Part shown: positions 1 to 9,740 of the stretch, piece after piece
Numbering within the stretch: position 1 is the first letter of the stretch
Layout of the letters: every line of letters starts with the position of its first letter
Assembly: GCF_018398875.1 (NCBI RefSeq)
Contig: NZ_JAGWDK010000011.1
Coordinates: 214,887-278,886, forward strand
Direction: 5' to 3'
Origin: Bradyrhizobium sp. sGM-13
Lineage (GTDB): Bacteria; Pseudomonadota; Alphaproteobacteria; Rhizobiales; Xanthobacteraceae
DNA length: 64,000 nt
Translations under genes and position numbers: made by a program
The notes under the pieces: generated by a model
The model's database searches: none
Told to the model about the DNA's origin: nothing
The model's input: only the letters and a program-made list of their open reading frames with translations

Positions 1-30
1 CGCCTGAGCCCACGCGAGCGCTGAAGCAAC

Positions 31-60
31 AACGGCCGCCCAAACGGGCGGCCGTTTTTA
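31..60 (+). terminator. Rho-independent terminator of an upstream off-window gene
   Basis: An 11-bp perfect stem (31-41 pairs with 46-56) with a 4-base loop is followed by a short T run on the plus strand. The gene it serves must lie to the left of the window, because no plus-strand gene precedes it here. Confidence 0.75.
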
Positions 61-70
61 TTCCACTCTG

Positions 71-192
71 CCGTCGTCCCTGCGAACGCAGGGACCCATA
101 CTCCGCGGTCGTAATTGTTGGGCGCGAGGGTCGACGGCTTGCTTCAACGACGTAGACCTGTGGTTATGGGTCCCTGCGTTCGCAGGGACGAC
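71..192. repeat. Palindromic intergenic repeat (inverted arms)
   Basis: Inverted arms at about 73-100 and 166-192 each contain the inner palindrome GTCCCTGCG-AACGCAGGGAC, so the whole element can fold as a long cruciform. It sits downstream of the L,D-transpeptidase gene and codes for nothing recognisable. It resembles the small palindromic elements that recur between genes in this window. Confidence 0.6.
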
Positions 193-218
193 ACCGTTTT
201 CGCGGCCGTCCTGGAAAT

Positions 219-1013
219 TCAGATCACCACCACTTTCGCGCCGACGCCGACGCGGCCGTAGAGATCGATCACGTCTTCATTGCGCATGCGGATACAGCCG
301 GACGAGACATTGGTGCCGATGGTCCAGGGCTCGTTGGAGCCGTGGATACGATAGAGCGACGACCCCAGATACATCGCGCGCGCGCCGAGCGGATTTTGCG
401 GGCCGCCTTCCATGTGCCGCGGCAGATCGGGGCGGCGCGCCAGCATTTCCGGTGGCGGCGTCCAGGCTGGCCATTCCTTCTTCGCCGAGATCGTCTTGAC
501 GCCCGACCAGGTGAAGCCGGGACGACCGACGCCAACGCCGTAGCGCAACGCCTTGCCGTCGCCCTGCACCAGGAACAGGAACTTGTTCGGGGTGTCGATC
601 ACGATGGTGCCCGGGCTTTCCTTGCCGTGATACTCGACCAGCTGCTTTTCATATTTCGGATCGAGCCGGTGCTGCGCGGGGTCGAATGCTTCCTCTTCCT
701 CGCGCCGCATCGACTGCTGCGGATCCATTGGCGGCAGCAACGCGCGCCGCCCGCCATAGCCGTAATCCGGCTGCTGCTGATAGGCCGGCGCTTGTCGATA
801 GCGCCCGCCCTGCGGCGCATCGCCAAACAGGAATTCGATGAAGCCGCCGCCCATGTTGGAGCGTTCGGCAGAGGCCATGCGCGCCGGCGCCGGTTGGCGG
901 GCGTAGATCACGGTGGGCTCAGTCGATGATGAGGCGTCGATCGCTGCAGCCTCACTGGCGAAGCAAAGGCAAGACACGCTCGCGAAGAGCGCAACAAAGA
1001 TTTTTCCGGACAT
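219..1013 (-). CDS. L,D-transpeptidase (YkuD domain), exported
   Basis: 264 residues. Residues 1-24 form a signal peptide (hydrophobic FVALFASVSCLCFASEAAA). A Pro/Gln/Arg-rich linker follows (about 60-115), then a YkuD catalytic domain (about 130-264) with the family signature HGS (His224) and SSGCIRM, where Cys240 is the predicted nucleophile. Such enzymes form 3-3 peptidoglycan cross-links or attach proteins to peptidoglycan in the periplasm. Which reaction this one performs cannot be read from sequence. The gene is divergent from the cheZ-like gene and ends next to a palindromic repeat. Confidence 0.9.
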   Translation of the reverse strand: MSGKIFVALFASVSCLCFASEAAAIDASSSTEPTVIYARQPAPARMASAERSNMGGGFIEFLFGDAPQGGRYRQAPAYQQQPDYGYGGRRALLPPMDPQQSMRREEEEAFDPAQHRLDPKYEKQLVEYHGKESPGTIVIDTPNKFLFLVQGDGKALRYGVGVGRPGFTWSGVKTISAKKEWPAWTPPPEMLARRPDLPRHMEGGPQNPLGARAMYLGSSLYRIHGSNEPWTIGTNVSSGCIRMRNEDVIDLYGRVGVGAKVVVI

Positions 1014-1322
1014 CGACGTACTCTGTACTATTCGTCACTGCGGGTTCGCGGCGCGGCGGCGCGACGAACGCCGCTGCGCGCGATCAATACAAATCAAAAC
1101 CTAATCGGTTTGGTAAACAGAAGCCGCGTTTCGATTCACCACGTCGGCAATCGCGCGCGGATTTGTCCGGTAGCGTTTATTTTGCGTGAACGCGGGCCCC
1201 TCATGGTTAATCGGTGGTGAGCGGCAGCGGGCAAAGCGCCAACGCGCGATATTGCGCCGTGAACCTGACGTTAAATCGCCATGGTTTAGAACACGCGGGC
1301 AATGAAGGGGTGGGAAAAACTC

Positions 1323-2093
1323 ATGTCGGTAAATCGCAAACGTTTTCGTATCGAAGCCATTCTGGGCGATGCGCCAATTGTCATGCCTACAGAAGGCGGC
1401 GAGATCGGCCCGATGCATCGCGAGATCATGGCCGAGCTGCGCGCGATCCGGTCACAGATGGCCGGCTTCGGCCACGCCCGCGCCGCTTCGACCGAGAGCG
1501 CGGACATTATCCGCGAAGTCGCCGAATCCCACGCGCTTCTGGAAACCTATCGTGCGCAGATCGAGCAGTGCGAGAAGCTGAAGGTCGAGCTCGACCTCAT
1601 TCACGACGCCATCAACCGCACCAAGCGCGAAATCGCCACCCTGCACGGCAAGAGCTTTGACGGCCAGGAAATGGCCAAGGTCAACGGCGAACTCGGCGCC
1701 GTCGTCGGCGGTACCGAACAGGCCACCCAGCAGATTCTGGAAGCCACCGAAGCGATCGATCAGGCGGCGACCGCGCTTTCCAAGAACATTTCTCCGGACC
1801 AGCAGAAGCTGCTCAGCGAAGATATCCAGGAACGCGTCGTCTCGATTTTCGAGGCCTGCAATTTCCAGGACCTCACCGGCCAGCGCATCAGCAAGGTCAT
1901 GAACACGATGAAGTTCATCGAACAGCACATCGTCGAGATGATGGAAATCTGGGGTGGCGTCGATGCCATCAAGGCGCACGCACCCCCGATGGTCGATACC
2001 CGCGAGGGCGATGCCAAGCTGCTCAACGGCCCGAAGATGGACGGCGACGACGGTCACGCCTCGCAGAACGACATCGACGCCCTGTTCGATTGA
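1323..2093 (+). CDS. cheZ: CheZ-type protein phosphatase
   Basis: The protein is 256 residues from ATG 1323, which has AAGGGG about 12 bases upstream; an in-frame ATG at 1302 would add seven residues and has no good ribosome site. The CheZ active-site motif FQDLTGQ is present, with the Asp and Gln (183 and 187 from this start) that in E. coli CheZ act on phospho-CheY. The C-terminus SQNDIDALFD resembles the CheY-binding tail. The central part is long alpha-helix, as in CheZ. Its role would be dephosphorylation of a CheY-like regulator in motility. No other chemotaxis genes are adjacent, so the partner is unknown. Confidence 0.85.
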   Translation: MSVNRKRFRIEAILGDAPIVMPTEGGEIGPMHREIMAELRAIRSQMAGFGHARAASTESADIIREVAESHALLETYRAQIEQCEKLKVELDLIHDAINRTKREIATLHGKSFDGQEMAKVNGELGAVVGGTEQATQQILEATEAIDQAATALSKNISPDQQKLLSEDIQERVVSIFEACNFQDLTGQRISKVMNTMKFIEQHIVEMMEIWGGVDAIKAHAPPMVDTREGDAKLLNGPKMDGDDGHASQNDIDALFD

Positions 2094-2122
2094 TCGGGCT
2101 AGTTAACGCGCGCTAAACAAAA

Positions 2123-2149
2123 CGCCGGCAGCGATGCCGGCATTTTTTT
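2123..2149 (+). terminator. Rho-independent terminator of cheZ
   Basis: The stem GCCGGCA / TGCCGGC (2124-2130 with 2135-2141) is followed by seven T residues. It lies 30 bases after the cheZ stop. Confidence 0.85.
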
Positions 2150-2164
2150 GTTGTTTGTTACGAT

Positions 2165-2267
2165 GTCATTCCGAGGCGATGCGAAGCATCGAACAATGGT
2201 GCGCAATTGCGCACCTGAGAATCTCGAGATTCCGGGTCTGGTGCTAACGCACCATCCCGGAATGACG
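2165..2267. repeat. Palindromic repeat, GTCATTCCG family
   Basis: Starts GTCATTCCG and ends CGGAATGAC, with inner palindromes around TGCGCAATTGCGCA and ATCTCGAGAT. Related copies are at 22317-22399, 47026-47107 and 59583-59705. All lie between genes. Confidence 0.75.
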
Positions 2268-2284
2268 CCGCCTAGTCCGTTGCA

Positions 2285-2791
2285 TCACGCCCGCGGCGCG
2301 CAGCGGACATAGACCATGTTGCCATAACGGACCGCGGCATCCTTTTCGATGAAGCGGGTGACCATGACGCGGCCGTCGAACGAGACGATCTCGCGGTCCT
2401 GGTCGCCGCCGGCCGGGCCGGGCGGGCCGATATAGTTCTTGCCGCTCGGACTGCCCTTGAGGCGCAGTTCCTGCGGCGTCGCCTGATCGGCCAGATGCAT
2501 GACCACGCCGCCATTGGCGCCGGCGCCGATCACGTAGGGCTGCTTGCACTGCCCTCGCGCAGCGGCCTCGGTGCGGGCGCGGTCATTGGGATTCTGAAAC
2601 GAGGCAAGGCCCCAGCGGCCGACGATCTCGTCGGCGCGGACGGTTGCCGGCATTTCCGGCGCGACCTCGGGCTCGGGCGGCGGACTGGATGACAGCGACG
2701 GCAGGCTCGTGCTGCACGCCGCCAGCAAGATCGAAAGCGCCGACGCGATCGCCAGATTGGCAACCGTACGCGCATTACGTGAGCTGATCAT
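2285..2791 (-). CDS. Small outer-membrane-type lipoprotein of unknown function
   Basis: 168 residues from ATG 2791, chosen because GGGGGA lies 7 bases upstream and because a lipoprotein signal begins there: a positively charged start, a hydrophobic stretch and the lipobox LLAAC. The longest frame would begin at 2905 and put about 38 unlikely residues before the signal. After the acylated Cys comes a Ser/Pro-rich linker, then a globular domain (about 50-168) containing GRWGLASF near its start. I do not recognise the domain beyond a general resemblance to conserved hypothetical lipoproteins of rhizobia. Confidence 0.75.
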   Translation of the reverse strand: MISSRNARTVANLAIASALSILLAACSTSLPSLSSSPPPEPEVAPEMPATVRADEIVGRWGLASFQNPNDRARTEAAARGQCKQPYVIGAGANGGVVMHLADQATPQELRLKGSPSGKNYIGPPGPAGGDQDREIVSFDGRVMVTRFIEKDAAVRYGNMVYVRCAPRA

Positions 2792-2945
2792 CGCATTCCC
2801 CCGAGCAATCACTTGGCCGCTCCCGTCAAGCAGCCAACCGCAAAAATCCTGCCGGAGCAATGACGTCATGACGCCGCTGCACCGATTTGGTTTCCGAAGC
2901 ATCATCCTATATTGGCCTCACCAAGGCTTTAATCTCCTTGTTTGC

Positions 2946-2973
2946 TTGACAGGATCGGCGCCAAGCCATATTC
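2946..2973 (+). promoter_or_regulatory. groESL promoter (sigma-32/sigma-70-like)
   Basis: CTTGACA (2945-2951) is followed, 15-16 bases later, by CCATATTC (2966-2973). This fits the alphaproteobacterial heat-shock pattern CTTG / CCATAT as well as a sigma-70 -35 box. It lies just upstream of the CIRCE element and 150 bases before groES. Confidence 0.6.
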
Positions 2974-2986
2974 CCCGGCCCCACGT

Positions 2987-3013
2987 TTAGCACTCAAATA
3001 CAACGATTGCTAA
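2987..3013 (+). promoter_or_regulatory. CIRCE operator (HrcA binding site)
   Basis: TTAGCACTC, nine spacer bases, then GATTGCTAA. The consensus is TTAGCACTC-N9-GAGTGCTAA, so there is one mismatch in the right arm. It lies downstream of the promoter, where HrcA binding would block the groESL transcript. This marks the operon as HrcA-regulated. Confidence 0.9.
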
Positions 3014-3125
3014 GGGTTGTGCTGCCCCGCCCCGGGGCGGCGACGAATACCGGCATTCCGAGCCATTTTCGAGTGGTACAGACCCGAAACCTAAGCCTCC
3101 CAGAGGAACTTCAAGAGGAGACATC

Positions 3126-3422
3126 ATGGCTAAAACCAAATTCCGTCCGCTGCACGACCGCGTCGTGGTCAAGCGCATCGATGCCGAGGAGAAGACCAAG
3201 GGTGGCATCATCATTCCCGACAGCGCCAAGGAAAAGCCGTCGCAGGGCGAAGTCACCGCCGTGGGCCCGGGCGGCCGCGACGAGGCCGGCAAGCTGATTC
3301 CCATCGACGTCAAGGTCGGCGACCGCGTGCTGTTCGGCAAATGGTCGGGCACCGAGGTCAAGCTCGATGGCGAGGAACTCCTGATCATGAAGGAGTCCGA
3401 CATCATGGGCGTGCTGGCGTAA
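3126..3422 (+). CDS. groES: Co-chaperonin GroES
   Basis: 98 residues, the usual length. It begins MAKTKFRPLHDRVVVKRID and carries the mobile-loop region (about 17-35: EEKTKGGIIIPDSAKEKP) and the C-terminal MKESDIMGVL. GroES caps GroEL to form the cytoplasmic folding chamber. An AGGAG site (AAGAGGAG) lies 7 bases before the ATG. It is the first gene of a groES-groEL operon behind a CIRCE operator. The gap to groEL is unusually long (308 bases) and filled by a hairpin-rich repeat. Confidence 0.97.
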   Translation: MAKTKFRPLHDRVVVKRIDAEEKTKGGIIIPDSAKEKPSQGEVTAVGPGGRDEAGKLIPIDVKVGDRVLFGKWSGTEVKLDGEELLIMKESDIMGVLA

Positions 3423-3465
3423 GTCGAACCTATAGCCGCCGCGCACAGTCCTCGGCGTAGTCGCT

Positions 3466-3670
3466 TCTTCCCTTCTCCCATTGAAGTCGGATTTATCCGA
3501 CTTCGACAAAGTTAAGATGCCCAACTCGGGTAAATCCGAGTTGGGGTGGGAGAAGGTGGCGCGCAAAGCGCGCCGGATGAGGGGTCTCCATCCGCGGAGA
3601 CAGACCCCTCACCCATCTCGAATGAGCTCTCGCTCATTCGATTCACCCTCTCCCACAAGGGGAGCGGGGA
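3466..3670. repeat. Hairpin-rich palindromic element between groES and groEL
   Basis: The outer arms are of the CCCTTCTCCCA / TGGGAGAAGG and CTCTCCCACAAGGGG type. Inside are three perfect small hairpins: 3483-3491 with 3496-3504 (GAAGTCGGA / TCCGACTTC), 3522-3529 with 3536-3543 (CAACTCGG / CCGAGTTG), and 3618-3626 with 3633-3641 (TCGAATGAG / CTCATTCGA). The element is transcribed as part of the groESL message. Confidence 0.75.
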
Positions 3671-3730
3671 AGAAGGCCCGGCGATGACAGGCGGCAAGCA
3701 ACCGTACCCATCCATTCAGGAGTCCAAACA

Positions 3731-5377
<1,647 letters not shown>

Positions 5378-5407
5378 GCCCCGCCCCTTCCCACGCCAAC
5401 CAATCGA

Positions 5408-5434
5408 AGGCCGCCTCCGGGCGGCTTTCTTTTT
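5408..5434 (+). terminator. Rho-independent terminator of groESL
   Basis: The stem GCCGCC / GGCGGC (5410-5415 with 5420-5425) has a TCCG loop and is followed by TTTCTTTTT. It lies 32 bases after the groEL stop. Confidence 0.85.
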
Positions 5435-5498
5435 GCGAAGACACCGAGATGGCGACGGCCGGCCACGGCAACCTACAGGGCCAAGCGTTATCCAGGCA

Positions 5499-5564
5499 CA
5501 CTAGTAGGACTCCCTCCCCCTTGCGGAGGAGGGAACCCCTCCGCCGGTGCGTACCTGACTAGTG
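5499..5564. repeat. Short palindromic element bounded by CACTAGT / ACTAGTG
   Basis: Outer arms CACTAGT (5499-5505) and ACTAGTG (5558-5564) enclose CTCCCTCCC...GGAGGAGGGA. The rest of the 5435-5713 gap shows nothing else clear. Confidence 0.5.
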
Positions 5565-5713
5565 CTAGCGAGCAGCCGTGATGCAATGCGGTGAGCACGC
5601 TCGTCAGGCTCGCTTTGCGCGCGTAAGCCTCGTCACGGCCTTCTTTTTGGCCGAAGCTACTGAGGTTTGCTACCTAGGGCGTCTTCCGATTCTGTGGTCT
5701 CAGGGAACTTCAC

Positions 5714-6913
5714 ATGCGCGCGCTCCCTCTTCTCCTGCTCGGTCTGGTGATGGCCTCCCCTCACCTCGCCTTCGCTCAAATGAAACTCCCCTCCAAGACC
5801 GCGCCGGGCGCGACCGAGACGCGTTATTTCACTGCGATCGACGGGCTGATGGACGGCAATGCCGATGTCATTCTGAAGGAAACCCGCCAGGGCAAGAACG
5901 TGACCGCTGCTACGCTGGACGTCTGCTACCCCGCCGCGAAGGGTGCCGACCGCAAGGACCGCTTCGTCGCCAACCTCGCCGTCAGCGGCCAGAACCTGAC
6001 CGGCACCACGCAGAGCCTCGGTGACAAGCTGCCGGTTACCGTCAAGCTGTTGCGCAAGCCAGTCGGCGACACCTTCGAATTCCGCGGTCAGATCAGCATC
6101 GGCCAGACCGTGACCGAAGTGACCTCGACCGACAATTCCGATCTCAGCGAGAAGGAATTTTTGGACCTCCAAACCAGCGACGACGGCATCACGCCGGCGC
6201 CGAAGGATTTTACCGACGTCTCGCCGGAAGCGATCGGCGTGCGGGTCAAGCTCGACGCCGCGCTGGATTTCCTCAAGAGCTTGAAGGGAGAGGCCGTCGA
6301 AGTCGGGCTTTCCAGCCTTTCGATCTCCTGCGATGCGCTGCGCGCCGGCGAGCAGACCATCAATCTGACGGCCGATCCGGAGCGCGCCGCAGCGCTGATC
6401 GCGAAGGCGAAGTCGATGCCCGGCGTGGTCGCCGCGGGATGGACGAGTGGCAGCATCGAAATGGACCGCTCCATCCGCTTTGCAGCGGCCGATTGGCGCG
6501 ATGGCGACAAGATCAACAGGGAGAAGATCGCGTCCGCCATTTCAGGCGTGCTCGCAAAAACGCTTGGCGCCAAGCCCGCAGGCAGCGAGTGGGACGCCAA
6601 CACCGGAAAACTGACTCTGAGCTTCACGCGGCCGAGCCCGATCTATCCCGCGCTCGCGCTGACCGAAACTGTCGAGGTCACCGCGCTGGTCTCGCCGGAT
6701 AAGCCGGGCGCCACCGATCGGCTGATGCTGTGGATCTCGAGCCCGGTGATCACGACCGCAGATGAAGGCCCCGGCCCAAAACTGAATTTGTCGGAAGAAT
6801 CCACCGGCGACGAGGAAGGCGGCGAGCCGAAGGACGACAATGGTTCGGTCGAGGCGCTGGCGAAAGAGTTCAAGGGCCAACGCTGGGACGCCGACAAGTC
6901 GGTGTGGAAATAG
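5714..6913 (+). CDS. Exported protein of unknown function
   Basis: 399 residues with a clear signal peptide (MRALPLLLLGLVMA...AFA, cleavage near residue 22). The mature part is mixed alpha/beta with no motif I recognise. Residues 25-140 and 180-345 look like two globular regions, and the C-terminus (about 355-385) is acidic (EESTGDEEGGEPKDDNG). Base and codon use match the neighbours. It stands alone between groESL and two minus-strand genes. The start is the first ATG with a signal peptide; the preceding ribosome site is weak. Confidence 0.75.
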   Translation: MRALPLLLLGLVMASPHLAFAQMKLPSKTAPGATETRYFTAIDGLMDGNADVILKETRQGKNVTAATLDVCYPAAKGADRKDRFVANLAVSGQNLTGTTQSLGDKLPVTVKLLRKPVGDTFEFRGQISIGQTVTEVTSTDNSDLSEKEFLDLQTSDDGITPAPKDFTDVSPEAIGVRVKLDAALDFLKSLKGEAVEVGLSSLSISCDALRAGEQTINLTADPERAAALIAKAKSMPGVVAAGWTSGSIEMDRSIRFAAADWRDGDKINREKIASAISGVLAKTLGAKPAGSEWDANTGKLTLSFTRPSPIYPALALTETVEVTALVSPDKPGATDRLMLWISSPVITTADEGPGPKLNLSEESTGDEEGGEPKDDNGSVEALAKEFKGQRWDADKSVWK

Positions 6914-7024
6914 GGCGGTGCCGAGTATCAGAAGTGCGTGACGGTATTAACCGCTTCACGCCCCAGTAACGATGATTTCGCGCCGTATCTGAGCCCCTAC
7001 GGGTCACCGCTCGAAACTAGCCGG

Positions 7025-7495
7025 CTACCTCGGGGTTGATGGCATGGCCGAGGAATGGTGGTCGACGATCAGCCAACGCTGGCCGTTCTTGACATAGGTG
7101 AAGCTGTAGCGCGCGGGCAAGGTCTTCGTCTCGCCATCCTTCACATAAGAAAACGTGTAGTAGCCGGTATTGACTGCTGCATTCCCGTACACGCGGATGA
7201 GTTGATCGCCGAAGGTGACCTTGAGGCTGGGCAGAACCTTGAAGGCGCCTACGAAATAGTCTCGTAGCGCCGCCCGGTCGGAGCGCACGGTCGGCGACAG
7301 TGTGCCCCAGAGCACGGCGTCGTCCGAATAGAGCGGCAGCACCTTTTCGGGATCGCCTTCGCCAAGAGCCTGGCCCCATCCCGAGGTCGCCGCCGCCACT
7401 TCCGCTTTCGGCTCGGCTGAGGCGCCTAGGCCAAACGGCAACACCACCATGCACAGGGCAAGTGCTGCGTTCGCCAGTTTTGGAGAAGATTGCAT
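7025..7495 (-). CDS. Exported SnoaL/NTF2-like protein (SgcJ/EcaC type)
   Basis: 156 residues. The signal peptide is residues 1-27 (cleavage after GLGASA). It is followed by an NTF2-like fold with the hallmarks of the SgcJ/EcaC group: GDPEKVLPLYSDDAVLWGTL near residue 48 and a C-terminal WLIVDHHSS. These small cone-shaped domains bind or turn over small molecules, and the substrate cannot be told. An AAGGGAGG site precedes the ATG. It lies 68 bases downstream of the exported cupin on the same strand and may share its transcript. Confidence 0.75.
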   Translation of the reverse strand: MQSSPKLANAALALCMVVLPFGLGASAEPKAEVAAATSGWGQALGEGDPEKVLPLYSDDAVLWGTLSPTVRSDRAALRDYFVGAFKVLPSLKVTFGDQLIRVYGNAAVNTGYYTFSYVKDGETKTLPARYSFTYVKNGQRWLIVDHHSSAMPSTPR

Positions 7496-7563
7496 GACAT
7501 CCTCCCTTGCGAATACCGTGCAGACAAGTGTCCGCTTGAGGCGGCCTCTTGCAATGCAAGCGG

Positions 7564-8022
7564 CTACTGTTTGCGCGGATCGTCAGCCGGATTGACGTAA
7601 TCGATGCCACCAGGGCCGATAAATTGGACTTGAAGTATCCCTTCCTCGTTTCCGGTCCAGGCATAGTGCGGGTGTCTTGCGGGATACACCCATAGCGAGC
7701 CTGGCTTCAGGAGATCACCCTTCTTTTCGAATTTTTCACCATGGCTGCTGCCGACGTCACCGCTTATGACTGTGACAACTTCGGAATAGGGATGCGTATG
7801 CGGAGGCATCTGGAAGTTAGGTGGAAACTTGATGCGCAAGACGACAACCTCGCCCGCTTTCGTCGGATCACCGACCAGGGTCGCAATCTGAACGCCCTTC
7901 GGAAAGGCTGGAGTATCCTTCCAGGTGAGCGTATCGGGCATCACCCGGACCTCAGTATTTTGGGCTATTGCCGGAATGGAGAGCGCAATCAAGCCGGTCG
8001 CCGTTAGCAGCAACTTTTTCAT
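7564..8022 (-). CDS. Exported cupin-domain protein
   Basis: 152 residues from ATG 8022, chosen because GGGAGG lies 8-9 bases upstream and a signal peptide starts there (MKKLLLTATGLIALSIPAIA). The longest frame would add 35 unlikely residues. The cupin core has the metal-binding pattern PPHTHPYSEVVTVISG (two His, one Glu) and a later H in ARHPHYAW. It is periplasmic by prediction; its reaction is unknown. It is probably co-transcribed with the SnoaL-like gene downstream. Confidence 0.75.
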   Translation of the reverse strand: MKKLLLTATGLIALSIPAIAQNTEVRVMPDTLTWKDTPAFPKGVQIATLVGDPTKAGEVVVLRIKFPPNFQMPPHTHPYSEVVTVISGDVGSSHGEKFEKKGDLLKPGSLWVYPARHPHYAWTGNEEGILQVQFIGPGGIDYVNPADDPRKQ

Positions 8023-8362
8023 GCGAGTTTCCTCCCAAGCTGTATGCAGCAAGAGACGCAAATCGCAATGGGCGGTCAGGTATGGGAACTGGAGTGAAGC
8101 CTCGCGCCACAACGTTGCGTGCGTCACACCAGAAAAACTACATCATCAACGAAGGGCGAACCACAAGTCAGAAATGCTGACTTAATAGGCTGCCAAAGAG
8201 GTCGGTGTGCGCTTTGGGTCCTTCGCGTCTTAGGATTCGACGCTAATGACCCGGACGAACATCTTCTGTCAACCGAGCTCGTGCAGCACTTCGTTCGCCA
8301 GGTTGTTAAGACTCGATTCAGTTTAAAGGAACATCATCGGCTAGCCGAACCTGGGTCACACC
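8023..8362. other. Intergenic region, divergent promoters
   Basis: Gap of 340 bases between a minus-strand cupin gene and a plus-strand membrane protein gene. Promoters for both must lie here. I see no gene, repeat or convincing operator in it. Confidence 0.4.
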
Positions 8363-9052
8363 ATGCAAGACCGCGAGCCGAATACCGCTGAAAGCATCTT
8401 GTCGGGGAATGTGGTTGACGGCCGAGGGCCGGAGCAGCCAGCGAACTCGTGGGATTTTCTCAGGCTCGATCGCGATGACGTATTGGTGGTGCGGGAGTCA
8501 TTTCGCGACCGGGCGCGCAACAGGTTGCTGGTCAGCGTGGCCGTGGCGGCCAGCTTTGGGTTGGGATGGGCGGGCGGCCTGAGCTGGCCCGAGTTGGCAG
8601 GCACGATCGGCCTTGAAACCGTTGCGCAGAAAGAAGCGCCCGCGCCGCGCATTGCTGAAGCACGGTCGAGCGGCAGAAGCGAAGGCACCCGGAAGACCGC
8701 ATCCGCCTCGGACTCGCCCGCCATCGTCGGAAGCATTCCCAAGCCGTCCGCCGTGTTGTCGGCCGGTGCACGCCCGTCTGCGGGCCCTGCCTCGCAGGCA
8801 AATGCGAGCCCGTCGGCGATTGCGATGCGGCCGCAGCCTTTGGTGGCGGCGCCGGAAACCAAGCCGACGACCATTTCCGGCTGGACGGTTGTCGATGTTC
8901 GGGATGGCACCGCCGTTCTCGAAGGTCCCGACGGTATCAGGATGGCCGCGCGCGGCGACACCATTCCCGGAATCGGACGCGTCGAATCGATCGTGCGCTG
9001 GGGCGGCCGCTGGGTCGTTGCCACCGCCAGCGGCCTGATTGCGACCCCCTGA
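8363..9052 (+). CDS. Single-pass membrane protein of unknown function
   Basis: 229 residues. A cytoplasmic N-terminus (1-52) is followed by one membrane segment (about 55-75), a long Ala/Ser/Pro-rich linker (80-170) and a compact C-terminal domain (about 172-229: GWTVVDVRDGTAVLEGPDG ... GRWVVATASGLI). The C-terminal block resembles a small beta domain found at the ends of other rhizobial membrane proteins and is loosely like PilP. I cannot assign a function. The GTG/ATG choice is not critical; ATG 8363 follows a weak site. Confidence 0.65.
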   Translation: MQDREPNTAESILSGNVVDGRGPEQPANSWDFLRLDRDDVLVVRESFRDRARNRLLVSVAVAASFGLGWAGGLSWPELAGTIGLETVAQKEAPAPRIAEARSSGRSEGTRKTASASDSPAIVGSIPKPSAVLSAGARPSAGPASQANASPSAIAMRPQPLVAAPETKPTTISGWTVVDVRDGTAVLEGPDGIRMAARGDTIPGIGRVESIVRWGGRWVVATASGLIATP

Positions 9053-9065
9053 CTGAATTCCCGAC

Positions 9066-9479
9066 CTAGTTCGTGTTGATGCGGAAGCGCAGCGTCTTTG
9101 CGCCGACGAACGACACGAAATCGCCCTGCCGCTTCCAGGTGCCCGCCTCGGCGAGCGCTGCGATCAATTCGTCATCCTGCTGCGCGCGATCCAGCGGACA
9201 GGGCCGGTTCTCCATCGGGCCGTGAACGAAGATCACGGTATTGCCGGCCACCGAGAACTGGCCCTTGCCGCCCTTGCACCAGAGTTCCAGCACCACCTCG
9301 CCCTTGTCCCCGATCTCGAGATTGGGAATCCGCTTCGACCCGCGCTGACGATCCAGGTCGAGTGTCATTTCCGAGCCGAACGGAAAGCCGTTCTCGGCCC
9401 TGACCGGGCTGAGATGAAGTGCTGCGGTGATCAGCAGAATTGATGCCGCCGGCTTCGACATGCGCGCGAATGAAATCAT
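9066..9479 (-). CDS. Exported META/HslJ-like domain protein
   Basis: 137 residues from ATG 9479, chosen because GAGAGG lies 5 bases upstream; the longer frame to 9524 lacks a site. A signal peptide (about 1-25) leads into a domain that resembles META/HslJ: a conserved short segment with Pro-Cys-Pro (ENRPCPLDRAQQDDELIAAL) followed by a W and a terminal beta strand KTLRFRI. META domains occur in small envelope or stress proteins. The family call is by eye. Confidence 0.6.
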   Translation of the reverse strand: MISFARMSKPAASILLITAALHLSPVRAENGFPFGSEMTLDLDRQRGSKRIPNLEIGDKGEVVLELWCKGGKGQFSVAGNTVIFVHGPMENRPCPLDRAQQDDELIAALAEAGTWKRQGDFVSFVGAKTLRFRINTN

Positions 9480-9740
9480 GCAACCTCTCAAACGTCCGAC
9501 ACTGCGCGCCGTTCTATTGAACAACGATGTGATTGGCTAGCTGCCCGGCACGGCGAATTCGGCACTGCCGAAATCACTCACATCCTCGCGAAGTGGTCTC
9601 CCGGCCCGCGATGCCAGGGTTGACTTCAACACCCGGACACGCCAACGCTGACCGCGGCACCCCGTGTGGCCTAGCCCCGTAAAATCACCAATTGTCCCGA
9701 TTTTTCAGGCCTTTGAGGCCCTCCCCGGAGACGGCAATCT

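Noticed and set aside
5578..6024. Long overlapping open frame 5' of the exported-protein gene at 5714
   Set aside because: It runs in a different frame over the signal peptide and is Arg/Pro-rich, as shadows in GC-rich DNA usually are; the 5714 frame has a signal peptide.
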